From the NCBI RefSeq assembly GCF_027925155.1, contig NZ_BSDY01000006.1:186001-250000 (forward strand): a DNA stretch of 64,000 nt. The letters run 5' to 3'. Position numbers and translations under genes: made by a program. Below the pieces are notes generated by a model. That model saw nothing but the letters and a program-made list of their open reading frames with translations, made no database searches and was not told the origin of the DNA. Origin of the DNA: Propionigenium maris DSM 9537 (GTDB taxonomy: Bacteria; Fusobacteriota; Fusobacteriia; Fusobacteriales; Fusobacteriaceae). Shown piece after piece: positions 16,827-25,664 of the stretch. Position 1 is the first letter of the stretch, and every line of letters starts with the position of its first letter.

Positions 16827-17579
16827 ATTTACCTCCACAAGATCCCTCCAGTACTTCTTGGGCATGAAGTTCCTCTGGCACCTGGGGTTTTCCCTCCCCT
16901 CTATGCTCACTGCATCGAAGAAGGTCCTCCACAGATCCATATATCCCTCCTCCTCCCCATGAAGGAGTTCAGATCCCTCTTTATATGTAAGGAGTTCCTC
17001 ACTTACCCCGGTAAGTTTTGAGATCTCGCTACTTTTATTTTGTGAGGAGTAGATCAGAGCCATCCCCCTTCTAACATCGTGGATGACAAAATCCTGGTCC
17101 GAGAACCTCCCTGCAAAGTGATCTCCTATAAGGGGAAGGACATTGCAATCGGGGTTTATTATGGCGTAGTAGGTGTCGTCTTTGATCCTTCTAAACCTAA
17201 CAAAACCCTTGAACTTGTGGGCTTCATGGGATGCTCTCATTGCCGCCTTATCTATAACCTCCACCGACTTTAGATAGATTCCCTCTATACTTCCTCCCCT
17301 TTTAATGAGGCTGTAGATATAGCTGAAGATATCATCCTCTATCCCGGTTTTCTCGGAAAGAAAGGCCATAAAGAGCTTCCTCACAACACCCCTACCCGCC
17401 GTAGCTTCAAGCTTATTAAAGACCCTCTCACTCCGCTCCAGGTCTGTCTCTATATACTCCCCCTGAAAGAGAGTTCCAACATCCCTTCGTCCAATAACTC
17501 CCCTGAATTCTTTTCTCTTAAACCTCTCATAGACTACACTTAGGAGCCCTTGGAAGGTTTCATCGTAGGTATAATTCAT
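16818..17579 (-). CDS. TIGR03915/DUF4130 family DNA-metabolism protein
   Basis: The 253-residue protein matches the DUF4130 (TIGR03915) family, always paired with a radical-SAM partner and thought to act in DNA repair or modification. Family features include the start YTYDETFQGLLSVVYE, HKFKGFVRFRRI, and DHFAGRFSDQDFVIHDVRRG. NPRCQRNFMPKKYWRDL lies near the C-terminus. Some members are fused to a uracil-DNA-glycosylase-like domain; that domain is absent here. It lies 8 bases downstream of the partner gene and shares its operon. The function is predicted only. Confidence 0.88.
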   Translation of the reverse strand: MNYTYDETFQGLLSVVYERFKRKEFRGVIGRRDVGTLFQGEYIETDLERSERVFNKLEATAGRGVVRKLFMAFLSEKTGIEDDIFSYIYSLIKRGGSIEGIYLKSVEVIDKAAMRASHEAHKFKGFVRFRRIKDDTYYAIINPDCNVLPLIGDHFAGRFSDQDFVIHDVRRGMALIYSSQNKSSEISKLTGVSEELLTYKEGSELLHGEEEGYMDLWRTFFDAVSIEGRENPRCQRNFMPKKYWRDLVEVNKR

Positions 17580-17587
17580 ATCTCCTC

Positions 17588-18811
17588 CTAAAACAGCTGA
17601 AGCTGACTGCTTCTTTTATCGGAAAGTCTTCCTATAAGGATATCCTTGTCCAGGATATAGCTGTCCATATATCTTCCATTTATAGTTATAAAATATTTAG
17701 CCCTCTTTAATACTATCCCCATCTTCTTGAGGCTCTCAAAGTTAAGCACCGTGTCCCTCCTATAGTGAACTATCCTCTTGGCCCCCTTAATCCCTATCCC
17801 GGGCACTCTCAGAAGGAGTTCATAGGATGCCCTGGTTATCTCCACAGGAAAGAGGTCCAGGTTGTTCAGGGTCCATCCAACCTTGGGGTCATACTCCTCC
17901 TTGAGAAAGGGGTCCCTCTCATCTAAAATCTCCCTGGCCTCAAACCCGTAGAGCCTCATGAGCCAGTCAGCCTGGTAGAGCCTGTGCTCCCTTAAAAGGG
18001 GAGGCTTGGTACTCAGGGCAGGAAGGTTCTCGCTGTTGTTCACAGGCATGTAGGCGCTGTAGTAGACCCTCTTGAGGCTCATCCTGTTGTAGAGGTTTTC
18101 AGCCAGGTTTAAGATCTGTCTGTCCGACTCGGGGCTCGCTCCTACTATGAGCTGGCTGGTGTGCCCCGCCGGAGCAAACTCTGGAACCCTTTTTTTCTTA
18201 GACCTCTCAAGCTGGTAGTGTTCATACTCCTCTCCGATATACTTTATGGGCTTCAGTATGTTTTCCCTGTTCTTTTCCGGAGCCAGGAGCTTCAGGGATT
18301 TCTCAGAGGGGAGCTCTATATTCACACTCAACCTGTCGGAATACCTTCCTGTCTCCCTGATGAGCTCCCTGCTTGCTCCGGGGATGGCCTTGGTGTGGAT
18401 ATATCCTCTGAACCCGTGCTCCAGCCTGAGCTTCTTTACCACCCTCATTATGAGTCCCTGGGTGGTGTCCTCATCCTTGATTATCCCGCTGCTCAGAAAG
18501 AGCCCCTCTATATAATTTCTCCTGTAGAAGGAGATGGTAAGATCCACTATCTCATCCACTGTAAAGGCAGCCCTCCTCACCTTGTTTGTTCTCCTATTGC
18601 AGCAGTAGCTACAGTCGTAGATACAGTAGTTTGTGAGAAGAATCTTGAGAAGGGAAACACACCTGCCATCAGCGGTCCAGCTGTGGCAGATACCGCTTGA
18701 GGATGCACTACCCAGCCCCCCGGAGCTGCCCCTGCTGCTTCCGCTGCTGGAACAGCTGGCATCATACTTGGCTGCATCTGATAATATCTCTAACTTTTCC
18801 TTTATATTCAT
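17588..18811 (-). CDS. Putative DNA modification/repair radical SAM protein
   Basis: This 407-residue protein belongs to TIGR03916. The N-terminal signature KLEILSDAAKYDASCSSSG is followed by GICHSWTADGRCVSLLKIL. The radical SAM cluster motif lies in NYCIYDCSYCCNR. Further conserved segments are EGLFLSSGI, IELPSEKSLKLLAPEK and GHTSQLIVGASPESD. A C-terminal helix-hairpin-helix-like region (LLRVPGIGIKGAKRIVHYRR) suggests DNA contact. It is the first gene of a two-gene unit with the DUF4130 protein. The start has AAAGGAG upstream. Confidence in the family is high; the reaction is unknown. Confidence 0.9.
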   Translation of the reverse strand: MNIKEKLEILSDAAKYDASCSSSGSSRGSSGGLGSASSSGICHSWTADGRCVSLLKILLTNYCIYDCSYCCNRRTNKVRRAAFTVDEIVDLTISFYRRNYIEGLFLSSGIIKDEDTTQGLIMRVVKKLRLEHGFRGYIHTKAIPGASRELIRETGRYSDRLSVNIELPSEKSLKLLAPEKNRENILKPIKYIGEEYEHYQLERSKKKRVPEFAPAGHTSQLIVGASPESDRQILNLAENLYNRMSLKRVYYSAYMPVNNSENLPALSTKPPLLREHRLYQADWLMRLYGFEAREILDERDPFLKEEYDPKVGWTLNNLDLFPVEITRASYELLLRVPGIGIKGAKRIVHYRRDTVLNFESLKKMGIVLKRAKYFITINGRYMDSYILDKDILIGRLSDKRSSQLQLF

Positions 18812-18936
18812 TCTTCATTCTCCTTTAATGACCTATACAAAATTATACCTCAAATCTATAATTTTATCTATATATAATTATAGATAGTTTTTTTAATTGA
18901 AACTTTGAAATAATAACTTCTCTCTTGAAACTCTGC

Positions 18937-19359
18937 GTTCCTTCTTTGCTTGTCCAAAGAAGGAACCTAAGAAAGGACACCTCTTTTCAAATGTTTCATT
19001 GGTAGAGTTATGGCTCTCAGACCTTTATAAGCTACAGTCCTCGTTTTACTGCGGAACTTATCCTGTTGGACGGTCTGGATAATTCCTTGAATGCAAAGCT
19101 AGATCAACTGAAAAGAGGACTTTTTTGAAGCTTTAACAGATCTTTATGGAGCAAAGCGCAATAAGATATTCAACTTTCTTTACCGAACGACCGGAGATAG
19201 TCGTCACACTTCACAGTAGGTATCTGCTTCGTTCCGTCGCGCTTATTAGGTTCTATCTAGAGCCGATAGAAGGAACGGTAGCTTTGCATAAGCTCCAAAA
19301 GACAATTGTCGTAGGTCTTGATTTTTCGGATACATTTGTATCAAGACAAAGGTATCGAA
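18937..19359 (+). repeat. A-B composite, forward orientation
   Basis: A part: end hairpin GTTCCTTCTTTG/CAAAGAAGGAAC (18937-18966), loop TGTCC (18951-18955) matching GGACA (18975-18979), outer helix CCTCTTTTCA/TGAAAAGAGG, P1 extended to CAGACC/GGTCTG. B part: outer stem CGTTCC/GGAACG, inner hairpin GGTTCTA/TAGAGCC, end hairpin with ATCAAG loop and CTTGAT partner. It fills the gap between the radical SAM operon and dacB; no gene is present. Confidence 0.88.
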
Positions 19360-19420
19360 TTTGTTGAACAAACAAAGAAGGAACTGTTATAATAAGAAAA
19401 TTTTAGAGGGGTGAAATATA

Positions 19421-19452
19421 AAAAAAGGTAACCTCTATAGGTTACCTTTTTC
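19421..19452. terminator. Terminator of dacB
   Basis: AAAAAAGGTAACCT pairs with AGGTTACCTTTTT around a four-base loop, with A/T runs on both sides. Confidence 0.9.
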
Positions 19453-19454
19453 AT

Positions 19455-21221
19455 CTATTGGAGTTTATACATTTCAGACATTATCTCCTCTAATTTAGCG
19501 GTAATCTGGTAATTAGTAAGTCCATGAAGGTTTACCATTATAGAGAATGCCAATAACTCATCATTGGAATTTGTGATGTATCCACTATAACTTTTAACTC
19601 CTGTAAGAGTACCGCTTTTCCCGTGTAGATTGTTTCTTAAAGGAGGTTTGTTAAAGTCTTGGAAGGTACCACGCTGTCCGGCAACTGCCAGAGATCCATA
19701 ATAATCCTCTGCATATTCCGATGAATACATATAGGAAAGGAGTTCTATGGTGTTATTAGGTGTAACTCTACTGTACCTGGATAGCCCTGAACCATCATAT
19801 AGCCTAAAACCCTGAAGGTTTAATGTTTCATACCAATACCTGCTAATACTGATAGGTCTGGTTTTGGCCAGTTCTTTTTCAGCTTCCAGCTTCAAGGTTT
19901 CAGCATATAGGTTTATACTGTAGCTGTTCATAAGGACAGATATCCTCTCTAGCGAAGGGGAGTAATGGGTGAAGAAAACCTTTGAATGGGAAGAGGTCTG
20001 AACTACCTCAAAGCCATTATTAATGGAAATACCATTTTTTTCAAGGTTTTTTCTGAAGAGATCCCCAAGGAGTAAACCAGGGTCTGGAACAGGTACTTCC
20101 TTAGAGACCGAGGTATAGACCTCCCCTACTGCCACTATACTTTTTCCATAGGGTGGTGCAGAAACAGTGACCTTATTAGCTTTACTATTTGTTGTATCAT
20201 TGATAACTTCAACAGTGGAAGTAGATGGTGTTATATTTGTCCCACCGTCTCTACTAAAATCTACAAGTACGATGTTATCCAGGATATTAACTCCTGAAGG
20301 GGGAGCACCAAAGGAGGTTGACATATCCCTCCACTCCCAGGTATTGATAGCAGTATTAATTTTATTAAAGTGTGAGTCATCCACTAATACTTTACCATTG
20401 ACCCTATTAATCCCCAGACTCTTAACTTCATCGGCCCACTCATCTAAAAAAGCCAGCTGTGTATCTATCCTGCCGGGAGTAGCTTTAGACTGCATATTAA
20501 ATCTCCTGTTGAACAGGTATTTAGATCCAAGAGTGGGGTCCCCTCCTCCAATAATATACAGATCACCATTAAGGGTTCCATCGGGAGAGATCTCTCCCCT
20601 GTAAGCTAATCTTGTTTTAAATCTATAGTCCTTCCCTAATATCTCCATAGCTGCTGCACCTGTATATAGCTTTGTATTGGAAGCAGGTATAAAGGAGCTG
20701 TCTTCATTTCTTTCAAATATAGTCTCACCACTACTCAGGTTTACAACCTTAATTCCATAGTGGGATGAATTAAGACCTCTTTCAGAGAAGATTGAGTCGA
20801 CTTTCTCTGCGAAAAAAGAGTTATCAATAACTATCTCTTTTGGTTTTTCTTCGGTCTTATCTTCAGTCTCTTTAGAGTCGGAGATCTCATCCTCTTTTAC
20901 CCTTTCCTGTGAAGAGGTATCCTCTCCAGGAATTATAACTTCCTTTTCTTTAGAGATTTCCTCCTCTGTGGGAACTACCTTTTTTTCACTGGCATCACTC
21001 TTTGAAGTATGAGTATCTTTAGCAGGCTCTACTTTCTCCTCTATAGCAGGTTTTTCTGTAGAAATCTCTTCAATAGGTTTGCTAGACTGCTCCCTTGTTA
21101 TAACTTCTTCATTAACTATATCTTTAGAAACCTTTGCTTCCCTTGGCTCGGAACTGCTGCAGGAAACAAGGAAGACAAACAGAAAAATAGAAGAAATAAT
21201 TTTATTCTTTAAAAATTTCAT
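19455..21221 (-). CDS. dacB: Lipoprotein D-Ala-D-Ala carboxypeptidase, PBP4/DacB family
   Basis: The N-terminus is a lipoprotein signal with lipobox LVSC (Cys21). A very acidic, Lys/Glu/Ser-rich linker of about 110 residues follows. The S13 peptidase domain then shows PASNTKLYTGAA (SxxK, near residue 180), GDLYIIGGGDPTL, the SxN motif in MNSYSINLYAETL, and HGKSGTLTG (KTG-type triad). This family trims peptidoglycan stem peptides in the periplasm. The protein is longer than typical DacB because of the linker, which probably spans the periplasm from the lipid anchor. It is a single-gene unit. Confidence 0.9.
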   Translation of the reverse strand: MKFLKNKIISSIFLFVFLVSCSSSEPREAKVSKDIVNEEVITREQSSKPIEEISTEKPAIEEKVEPAKDTHTSKSDASEKKVVPTEEEISKEKEVIIPGEDTSSQERVKEDEISDSKETEDKTEEKPKEIVIDNSFFAEKVDSIFSERGLNSSHYGIKVVNLSSGETIFERNEDSSFIPASNTKLYTGAAAMEILGKDYRFKTRLAYRGEISPDGTLNGDLYIIGGGDPTLGSKYLFNRRFNMQSKATPGRIDTQLAFLDEWADEVKSLGINRVNGKVLVDDSHFNKINTAINTWEWRDMSTSFGAPPSGVNILDNIVLVDFSRDGGTNITPSTSTVEVINDTTNSKANKVTVSAPPYGKSIVAVGEVYTSVSKEVPVPDPGLLLGDLFRKNLEKNGISINNGFEVVQTSSHSKVFFTHYSPSLERISVLMNSYSINLYAETLKLEAEKELAKTRPISISRYWYETLNLQGFRLYDGSGLSRYSRVTPNNTIELLSYMYSSEYAEDYYGSLAVAGQRGTFQDFNKPPLRNNLHGKSGTLTGVKSYSGYITNSNDELLAFSIMVNLHGLTNYQITAKLEEIMSEMYKLQ

Positions 21222-21383
21222 ATCCTCTCCTTAATTATTGTTATGAGGTCGATTCCCTTCGGTACTTTATAACAAATTAAGTGGTATGCTGTAAAGGTAA
21301 ATAAATTTTAGAAGGAATAAGAAGGTATGGAATAAGATAAAAGTAAACTATACTCATACCAAAGTATAAGAGGGGGAAAAAGT

Positions 21384-21878
21384 ATGACAAGATTGGAAAG
21401 GATAGGGACAGAAGATATAGGGGACAAAAACCTCCACAAGGTGCTGGAGAGGTGTTCCAGCTACTTCCTCCTACACGAGGAGAAGTTTCCTACCCCTGAA
21501 ACCCTCAGGGAGATAGTAGAGGAGGTTCCAGAAGGATGGAAGGCAGAGGATAAGCTGGTATTTAAGGTTATGGATAATGAAGAGGAGATAGGACTTGTGG
21601 ATATCCTAAAGAACTATCCCGATACCGATACCTGGATGATAGGCCTCCTTCTTATAATGCCTGAATATAGGGGATGTGGAGTGGGAGGAGGAGTCCATGG
21701 AGAGATAAAGAGGATGGCGTTGAGCAGGGGGATAAAGAAACTTCGAGTAGGGGTACTAGAGGAAAATTTTAGGGGAAGGCAGTTCTGGAGAGGACTGGGA
21801 TATGAGTTGCTCAAGGAGGCCAGGGTAAACTTTGGAGGAAGGGAGAAGACAGTAGAGGTAATGACCCTGGAGATATAA
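21384..21878 (+). CDS. GNAT-family N-acetyltransferase
   Basis: The 164-residue protein shows the GNAT fold. IGLVDILKNYPDTDTWMIGLLLIMPEYRGCGVGGGVHGEIKRMA contains the beta4 strand and the acetyl-CoA pyrophosphate-binding loop R/Q-x-x-G-x-G. VGVLEENFRGRQFWRGLGYEL is the typical C-terminal segment. An N-terminal region of about 60 residues (TEDIGDKNLHKVLERCSSYF) resembles other Fusobacteria and Firmicute GNATs. The substrate cannot be predicted. A GAGGGGG site precedes the ATG. No operon partner. Confidence 0.85.
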   Translation: MTRLERIGTEDIGDKNLHKVLERCSSYFLLHEEKFPTPETLREIVEEVPEGWKAEDKLVFKVMDNEEEIGLVDILKNYPDTDTWMIGLLLIMPEYRGCGVGGGVHGEIKRMALSRGIKKLRVGVLEENFRGRQFWRGLGYELLKEARVNFGGREKTVEVMTLEI

Positions 21879-21892
21879 TTAATGTTAAAGTT

Positions 21893-21943
21893 CAACCCTC
21901 ATCCCTTTTTAACGGTTTCTCCCTGGCTAAGGAGAAACCTAAA
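21893..21943 (+). repeat. Repeat E, half copy
   Basis: AACCCTCATCC followed by the imperfect palindrome GGTTTCTCC/GGAGAAACC. It is the same family as at 61494-61611 next to the DUF559 gene. Confidence 0.65.
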
Positions 21944-22010
21944 GTAAGGTTTTATAGATTTTTAGTTTCCTCTTTCTAGCTGACTTAGCTTATAAGTATT
22001 TAGAATTTAG

Positions 22011-22180
22011 TGACCGAAGATAGTCGTTAAACTTCACAGGAGGTAACTACTTCGTTCCGTCGGACAGAATAGGTTCAATCTTGAGCCCATAGAAGGAACG
22101 GAAACTCTGTGCGATCTCTAAAAGACAATTATCGTAGGTCTTGATTTCTTGGTTACTTCTGTATCAAGACAGAAGTAACG
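22011..22180 (+). repeat. Element B, solo forward copy
   Basis: Outer stem CGTTCC/GGAACG, inner hairpin GGTTCAA-TC-TTGAGCC, and end hairpin GTTACTTCTGT/ACAGAAGTAAC with loop ATCAAG matching CTTGAT. It lies between the GNAT gene and a convergent membrane-protein gene. Confidence 0.85.
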
Positions 22181-22212
22181 AATCAGAAATATATTAAAAG
22201 GAGGAGAGAGTC

Positions 22213-22641
22213 TTAAGACACTCTCTCCTCCTTTTCTACTTCTTCTCTTTTCAAATCCTCCTCTACCCTCTCAGTTTCCTCCCTGTGTTTCTTAACCTCC
22301 TTCTGAAGTTTTTTAAAGTTTGTCTGGAGGGAGTTGAGCCTCAGCTCTATGGAGTTCAGTATCCAGAACTGAAAGTGATTTACTTTCTGCTGCTCGTGGA
22401 TCATCCAGGCTATCTTTATAGATACCAGAAGAACCCCAAGCTCTATGGATAGGTTGAATGGAATGTAGTGAAGAACTCCTCCTGCAAAAAAGGAGCCCAC
22501 CACAACTATGAGAAAGATCCCGTTTAATATCTTGTGGTTCCTGCTGCTGTGGGTAGCCCCTATACTTCCTATGAGCTTTTTTACCTTCTCCTGCTCCTTC
22601 TTATAGTTTTCCATCTCATGCTCTAAAAACTTCTGATCCAT
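22213..22641 (-). CDS. Small membrane protein with coiled coil, unknown
   Basis: The 142-residue protein has a charged N-terminus, two membrane helices (about 40-57 and 62-82), and a strongly charged, heptad-like C-terminal tail (LQTNFKKLQKEVKKHREETERVEEDLKR). I do not recognise a family. The DUF1003-like plan of two helices and a C-terminal coiled coil is similar but the diagnostic residues are absent. It is a single-gene unit on the minus strand, with an RBS AGGGAGGG-type site upstream. No context suggests a job. Confidence 0.6.
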   Translation of the reverse strand: MDQKFLEHEMENYKKEQEKVKKLIGSIGATHSSRNHKILNGIFLIVVVGSFFAGGVLHYIPFNLSIELGVLLVSIKIAWMIHEQQKVNHFQFWILNSIELRLNSLQTNFKKLQKEVKKHREETERVEEDLKREEVEKEERVS

Positions 22642-22796
22642 ATTATCCCTCCCTGTCTGCTGACTTGATTTATTTTCATAAAAAGAACAATAGTTAAAAT
22701 TTTATATAATGATATATTATTTTTTCTATAATTTCAACACTGAGAACAGGGGAATATTCTTTATCACATAAATGAATTAGAACATCTGCCATAAAT

Positions 22797-22849
22797 CTTC
22801 ACCTATTTCCGGGCAAAAGACTGTGGAAGTCTTTATGCAGGTGAGAAAG
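22797..22849. other. Two-stem hairpin of unknown role
   Basis: TCACCT and AGGTGA close a structure (22799-22804 with 22839-22844) containing an inner stem AAAGACT/AGTCTTT (22815-22821 with 22828-22834). It lies in a 410-base gap without a gene. It does not match elements A or B. There is no U-run on either side. Confidence 0.45.
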
Positions 22850-23002
22850 TTTGATATTTAATAATTAGGACTTTTAAATCGACATTTTGAAAATATCGTA
22901 AGTGGAATATGAAAAAGAAGCCTAGAAAGTATAGATTGTTTGAGCAAAGCGAGTTTCGATTCTTTCAGACTTCTTTGATTATGGAATGGATATTTTCAAT
23001 AA

Positions 23003-23045
23003 GTCTTGAACTTTTGGTTACTTTTCTTTCAAGAGAAAAGTAACG
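23003..23045 (+). repeat. Element B remnant, end hairpin only
   Basis: Perfect 11-bp stem GTTACTTTTCT/AGAAAAGTAAC with loop TTCAAG (23028-23033) matching CTTGAA (23005-23010). The upstream body (22900-23000) is too degraded to align. Confidence 0.75.
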
Positions 23046-23051
23046 AATAAA

Positions 23052-23432
23052 TTATCCCACCAACACCACCCTATTCCCTTCGAGATCCAGCACCACACTC
23101 TCATAGTAGCCATCCCCTGTGGTTCTTGGCTCCCCTGCAACTATATATCCATCAGTTCTGAGGGTTTTAGTAAGGGTATCCACCTCCTCCCTGCTGCTGA
23201 CTTTAAAAGCCAGGTGGGTGATTCCCAGTGTCTCTCCCTCCTTCCCCTGGGGAATGCCCTTCCTTCTCATTAGCTCAAGCCTTGCTCCCTCCTCAAAGGT
23301 AATGAAATAGGACTCGAAACCCTTAAGGGGATTTGTATATTTTTCATTGCTCCTTCCATTAAAGTATCTGCAGTAATATTCCCTCATCTCCTCTAACTTA
23401 TCCGTCCATATGGCAATATGATCTATGGTCAT
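23052..23432 (-). CDS. VOC-family (glyoxalase-like) protein
   Basis: The 126-residue protein has the two beta-alpha-beta-beta-beta halves of the vicinal oxygen chelate fold. MTIDHIAIWTDKLEEMREYYC gives the first metal histidine, ITHLAFKVSSREEVD the second half, and YYESVVLDLEGNRVVLVG the final strand with the glutamate. It resembles small SMU1112c/YaeR-type VOC proteins of unknown substrate. ATG 23432 has GGGAGGT eight bases upstream; TTG 23456 is longer but has no site. Its ATG overlaps, as ATGA, the end of the unshifted MerR reading frame, so the pair was an operon. Confidence 0.85.
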   Translation of the reverse strand: MTIDHIAIWTDKLEEMREYYCRYFNGRSNEKYTNPLKGFESYFITFEEGARLELMRRKGIPQGKEGETLGITHLAFKVSSREEVDTLTKTLRTDGYIVAGEPRTTGDGYYESVVLDLEGNRVVLVG

Positions 23433-23784
23433 CTCTTTAACCTCCCTTCTATACAATCTATCTTTTCATCTATATCCCTTTTTATCTTCAGCAGAAAATT
23501 AATCTGCTCCTCTACCCTTCCTCTGTGCTCCTCCAGGAGCTTCCTCCTCTCTCTGAGGGTTCCCTCATCCTTGTGGTGTAGGTCTTTATCTCCTCCAGGG
23601 AGAGGCCTATCTCCTTAAGAGCTTTGATATATTCCAGCTGAGAGAGGTTCTCCTGGGTGAATTTCCTCACCCCGCCTGAACCCCTTCTTCCTACCTCTAT
23701 AATTCCCATTTTTTCATAGTATCTGAGGGTATGCTGACTCAGGGCGAGAATTTTGGCAACCTCTCCGATGGTATATTTTTTCAT
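23429..23784 (-). pseudogene. MerR-family regulator, frameshifted
   Basis: The N-terminal 68 residues are a normal MerR DNA-binding domain (YTIGEVAKILALSQHTLRYYEK, then GVRKFTQENLSQLEYIKALKEIGLSLEEIKTY). After EIKTY the frame drifts into a stretch ending at a stop near 23512. Dropping one base near 23576 restores a typical MerR tail: HKDEGTLRERRKLLEEH, then RVEEQINFLLKIKRDIDEK. That frame ends in TGA at 23429-23431, overlapping the VOC start codon by four bases. The restored length and the overlap show that a single-base indel broke the gene. It could be a real mutation or a sequencing error. Confidence 0.85.
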
Positions 23785-23957
23785 GCAACCTCCTCCTTTT
23801 TTAAGAGTATAAACCCTAGAGTTGACTCTAAGTCAAGTCAAAAATTATACATCTTTTATTATTGGAGGAGAAATCATATATAATTTTAATTTTTGTTAAT
23901 ACCATTAAAGGTATATGATGTAGGGATAGGATAAGAGTTATCAGGAGGAAGGAAGAG

Positions 23958-25496
23958 ATGGTTTGTTCATGTTTACTTACAGATTTAGAGGACTACAGGA
24001 GGTGTGCCGACGGAGGGTGCGGGATCTCCATGCCCCAGGTGGAGATAGAGGAGGAGTTTGAGCTGGACTACTACCTGGATGAAGTCTATCCCAGCAGGGG
24101 AGAACCTGCCCTTGACCTTGAAAGGATGGAAGTTCCTGTGAGGATTGACGGAGGAAACCCCACCAGGGCTGTAAGTTACCTGATAGATATATACAGAGAG
24201 GGTCATGGAGACACCATGAAGGACGAGGGTCTCCTCATAGGGAGCTGCATGACCAGGGAGAGTATGGGGAGGTTTGTGAGAAGCATCTATGATCACTGGA
24301 ACTATAAGGGGTGCAGGGCATCGGATAAGTGGCTCCTTATGATCCCGGTAATCCATGGTAACAGGTGTAACCTCAGGGAAGTGGAGTCCCTCATCTACAG
24401 ACTGGGGGGAAACTCCATGCAGAGGATAGCCCTCTACCTTATAGAGGCAATGGTGGTAAGGGGGGATATGGAAGCCCTTATAACCCTCAACAGGATAAGA
24501 AAGTTAAGCAAGTATAAGTCCCTGAGAGCAGGGGCCCAGGAAGCCCTGGAGGAGGTGGCCAAGAAGCTGGATATCTCCAGATATGAGGTGGAGGACCTCT
24601 TCATAGGTGACATGGGTTTTGGCAGGGGAGACATTATGGTGGACTACGGGGGAGAGGTTATGAAGCTTCACCTGGAGGATGACTTTACCATAGGAATAGA
24701 GAGGGAGAGCGGTAGGATAATAAAAGCCCTTCCCAAGAAGCCCTATATGAGTGTGGGGATGATGGAAACCAGAGACAGACTCAAGGAGCTGAAGAAGGAG
24801 ATAAAGAGGGAGCTCAAGTTGCAGAGGGACAGGCTGGAGGAAGCCCTCAGGGAGTTCAGAAGATGGAGGGGAGAACCCTTCAGGGAACTCCTGTTGAAAA
24901 ACCTTGTGATGAGCAGACTTGGTAGGTGTCTCCTATGGGGGATCTATAATGGGGATACCCTGGAAACACCTTTCTATGTGGAGGATGACTTCTATACCAT
25001 AGATGGCAAGAAGGTGGTTGTAGAGGACTCCTCCTCTATAGCCCTGGTACATCCCATGGAGCTTAGCTGGGAGGAGATAGAGGCCTGGAGGTCAAACTTT
25101 TCCGAGAGGGTGAGGGAGGATCTCCTGGGGCAGCTTACAAGGGAGGCTCCTTCCTGGGAGGAGGTAGATACCCAGAAGTTTCCCAGATGTTCCAGCCACA
25201 GGGTTGCAGGGAGATTAAAGAAGTGGGGATGGAACTCCCCAGAGGAGAATTCCCCTAAGGTTATCAAGGAGGTCCCCGAGTTGAACCTAAGGGCAGAGGT
25301 TGCCCTGGATTCTCCCCTCTGCACCAAGGTTGCTGCTACAGAGGATGAAAGAGCAGAGAGTACAGTGGGGGTGAAGAGCATAAAGTTCTACCCCATGAAC
25401 CTCAAGTGGACACAGGAGAAGAAGCGTGAAACTGCTGGAATTTCAGAGAGGGTGGCAACGGAGCTGACCCTGGAGGTGAAGAAGGCCTTTATTTAG
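23958..25496 (+). CDS. DUF4132-domain protein, short form
   Basis: The 512-residue protein has a C-terminal half with DUF4132 features: LKKEIKRELKLQRDRLEEALREFRRW, NLVMSRLGRCLLWGIYNGD, and ALVHPMELSWEEIEAWRSNF. A HEAT-like helical region (about 120-210) precedes it. DUF4132 proteins are usually 800-1100 residues, often with a WGR domain in front (MolR type). This one lacks that N-terminal part. Cysteines cluster at the N-terminus (VCSCLL, CADGGCG). The function is unknown. AGGAGGAAGGAAG precedes the start. The final 100 residues (from about 405) are not recognised. Confidence 0.65.
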   Translation: MVCSCLLTDLEDYRRCADGGCGISMPQVEIEEEFELDYYLDEVYPSRGEPALDLERMEVPVRIDGGNPTRAVSYLIDIYREGHGDTMKDEGLLIGSCMTRESMGRFVRSIYDHWNYKGCRASDKWLLMIPVIHGNRCNLREVESLIYRLGGNSMQRIALYLIEAMVVRGDMEALITLNRIRKLSKYKSLRAGAQEALEEVAKKLDISRYEVEDLFIGDMGFGRGDIMVDYGGEVMKLHLEDDFTIGIERESGRIIKALPKKPYMSVGMMETRDRLKELKKEIKRELKLQRDRLEEALREFRRWRGEPFRELLLKNLVMSRLGRCLLWGIYNGDTLETPFYVEDDFYTIDGKKVVVEDSSSIALVHPMELSWEEIEAWRSNFSERVREDLLGQLTREAPSWEEVDTQKFPRCSSHRVAGRLKKWGWNSPEENSPKVIKEVPELNLRAEVALDSPLCTKVAATEDERAESTVGVKSIKFYPMNLKWTQEKKRETAGISERVATELTLEVKKAFI

Positions 25497-25664
25497 AGGA
25501 CTCTGTAAACCTTTGAATGTTCTCTAGCTATAATTCAAAGTAAAAAATGGAGTTAAAGAGGAGTTTAATGATTTTTTTTGAATAATAGAGGTGGAACTCC
25601 GATGAATAAAGGGATATATTTAGGGTAAAATGAAGTATAAAAAACTTTATAAGGAGGGAGAGCT

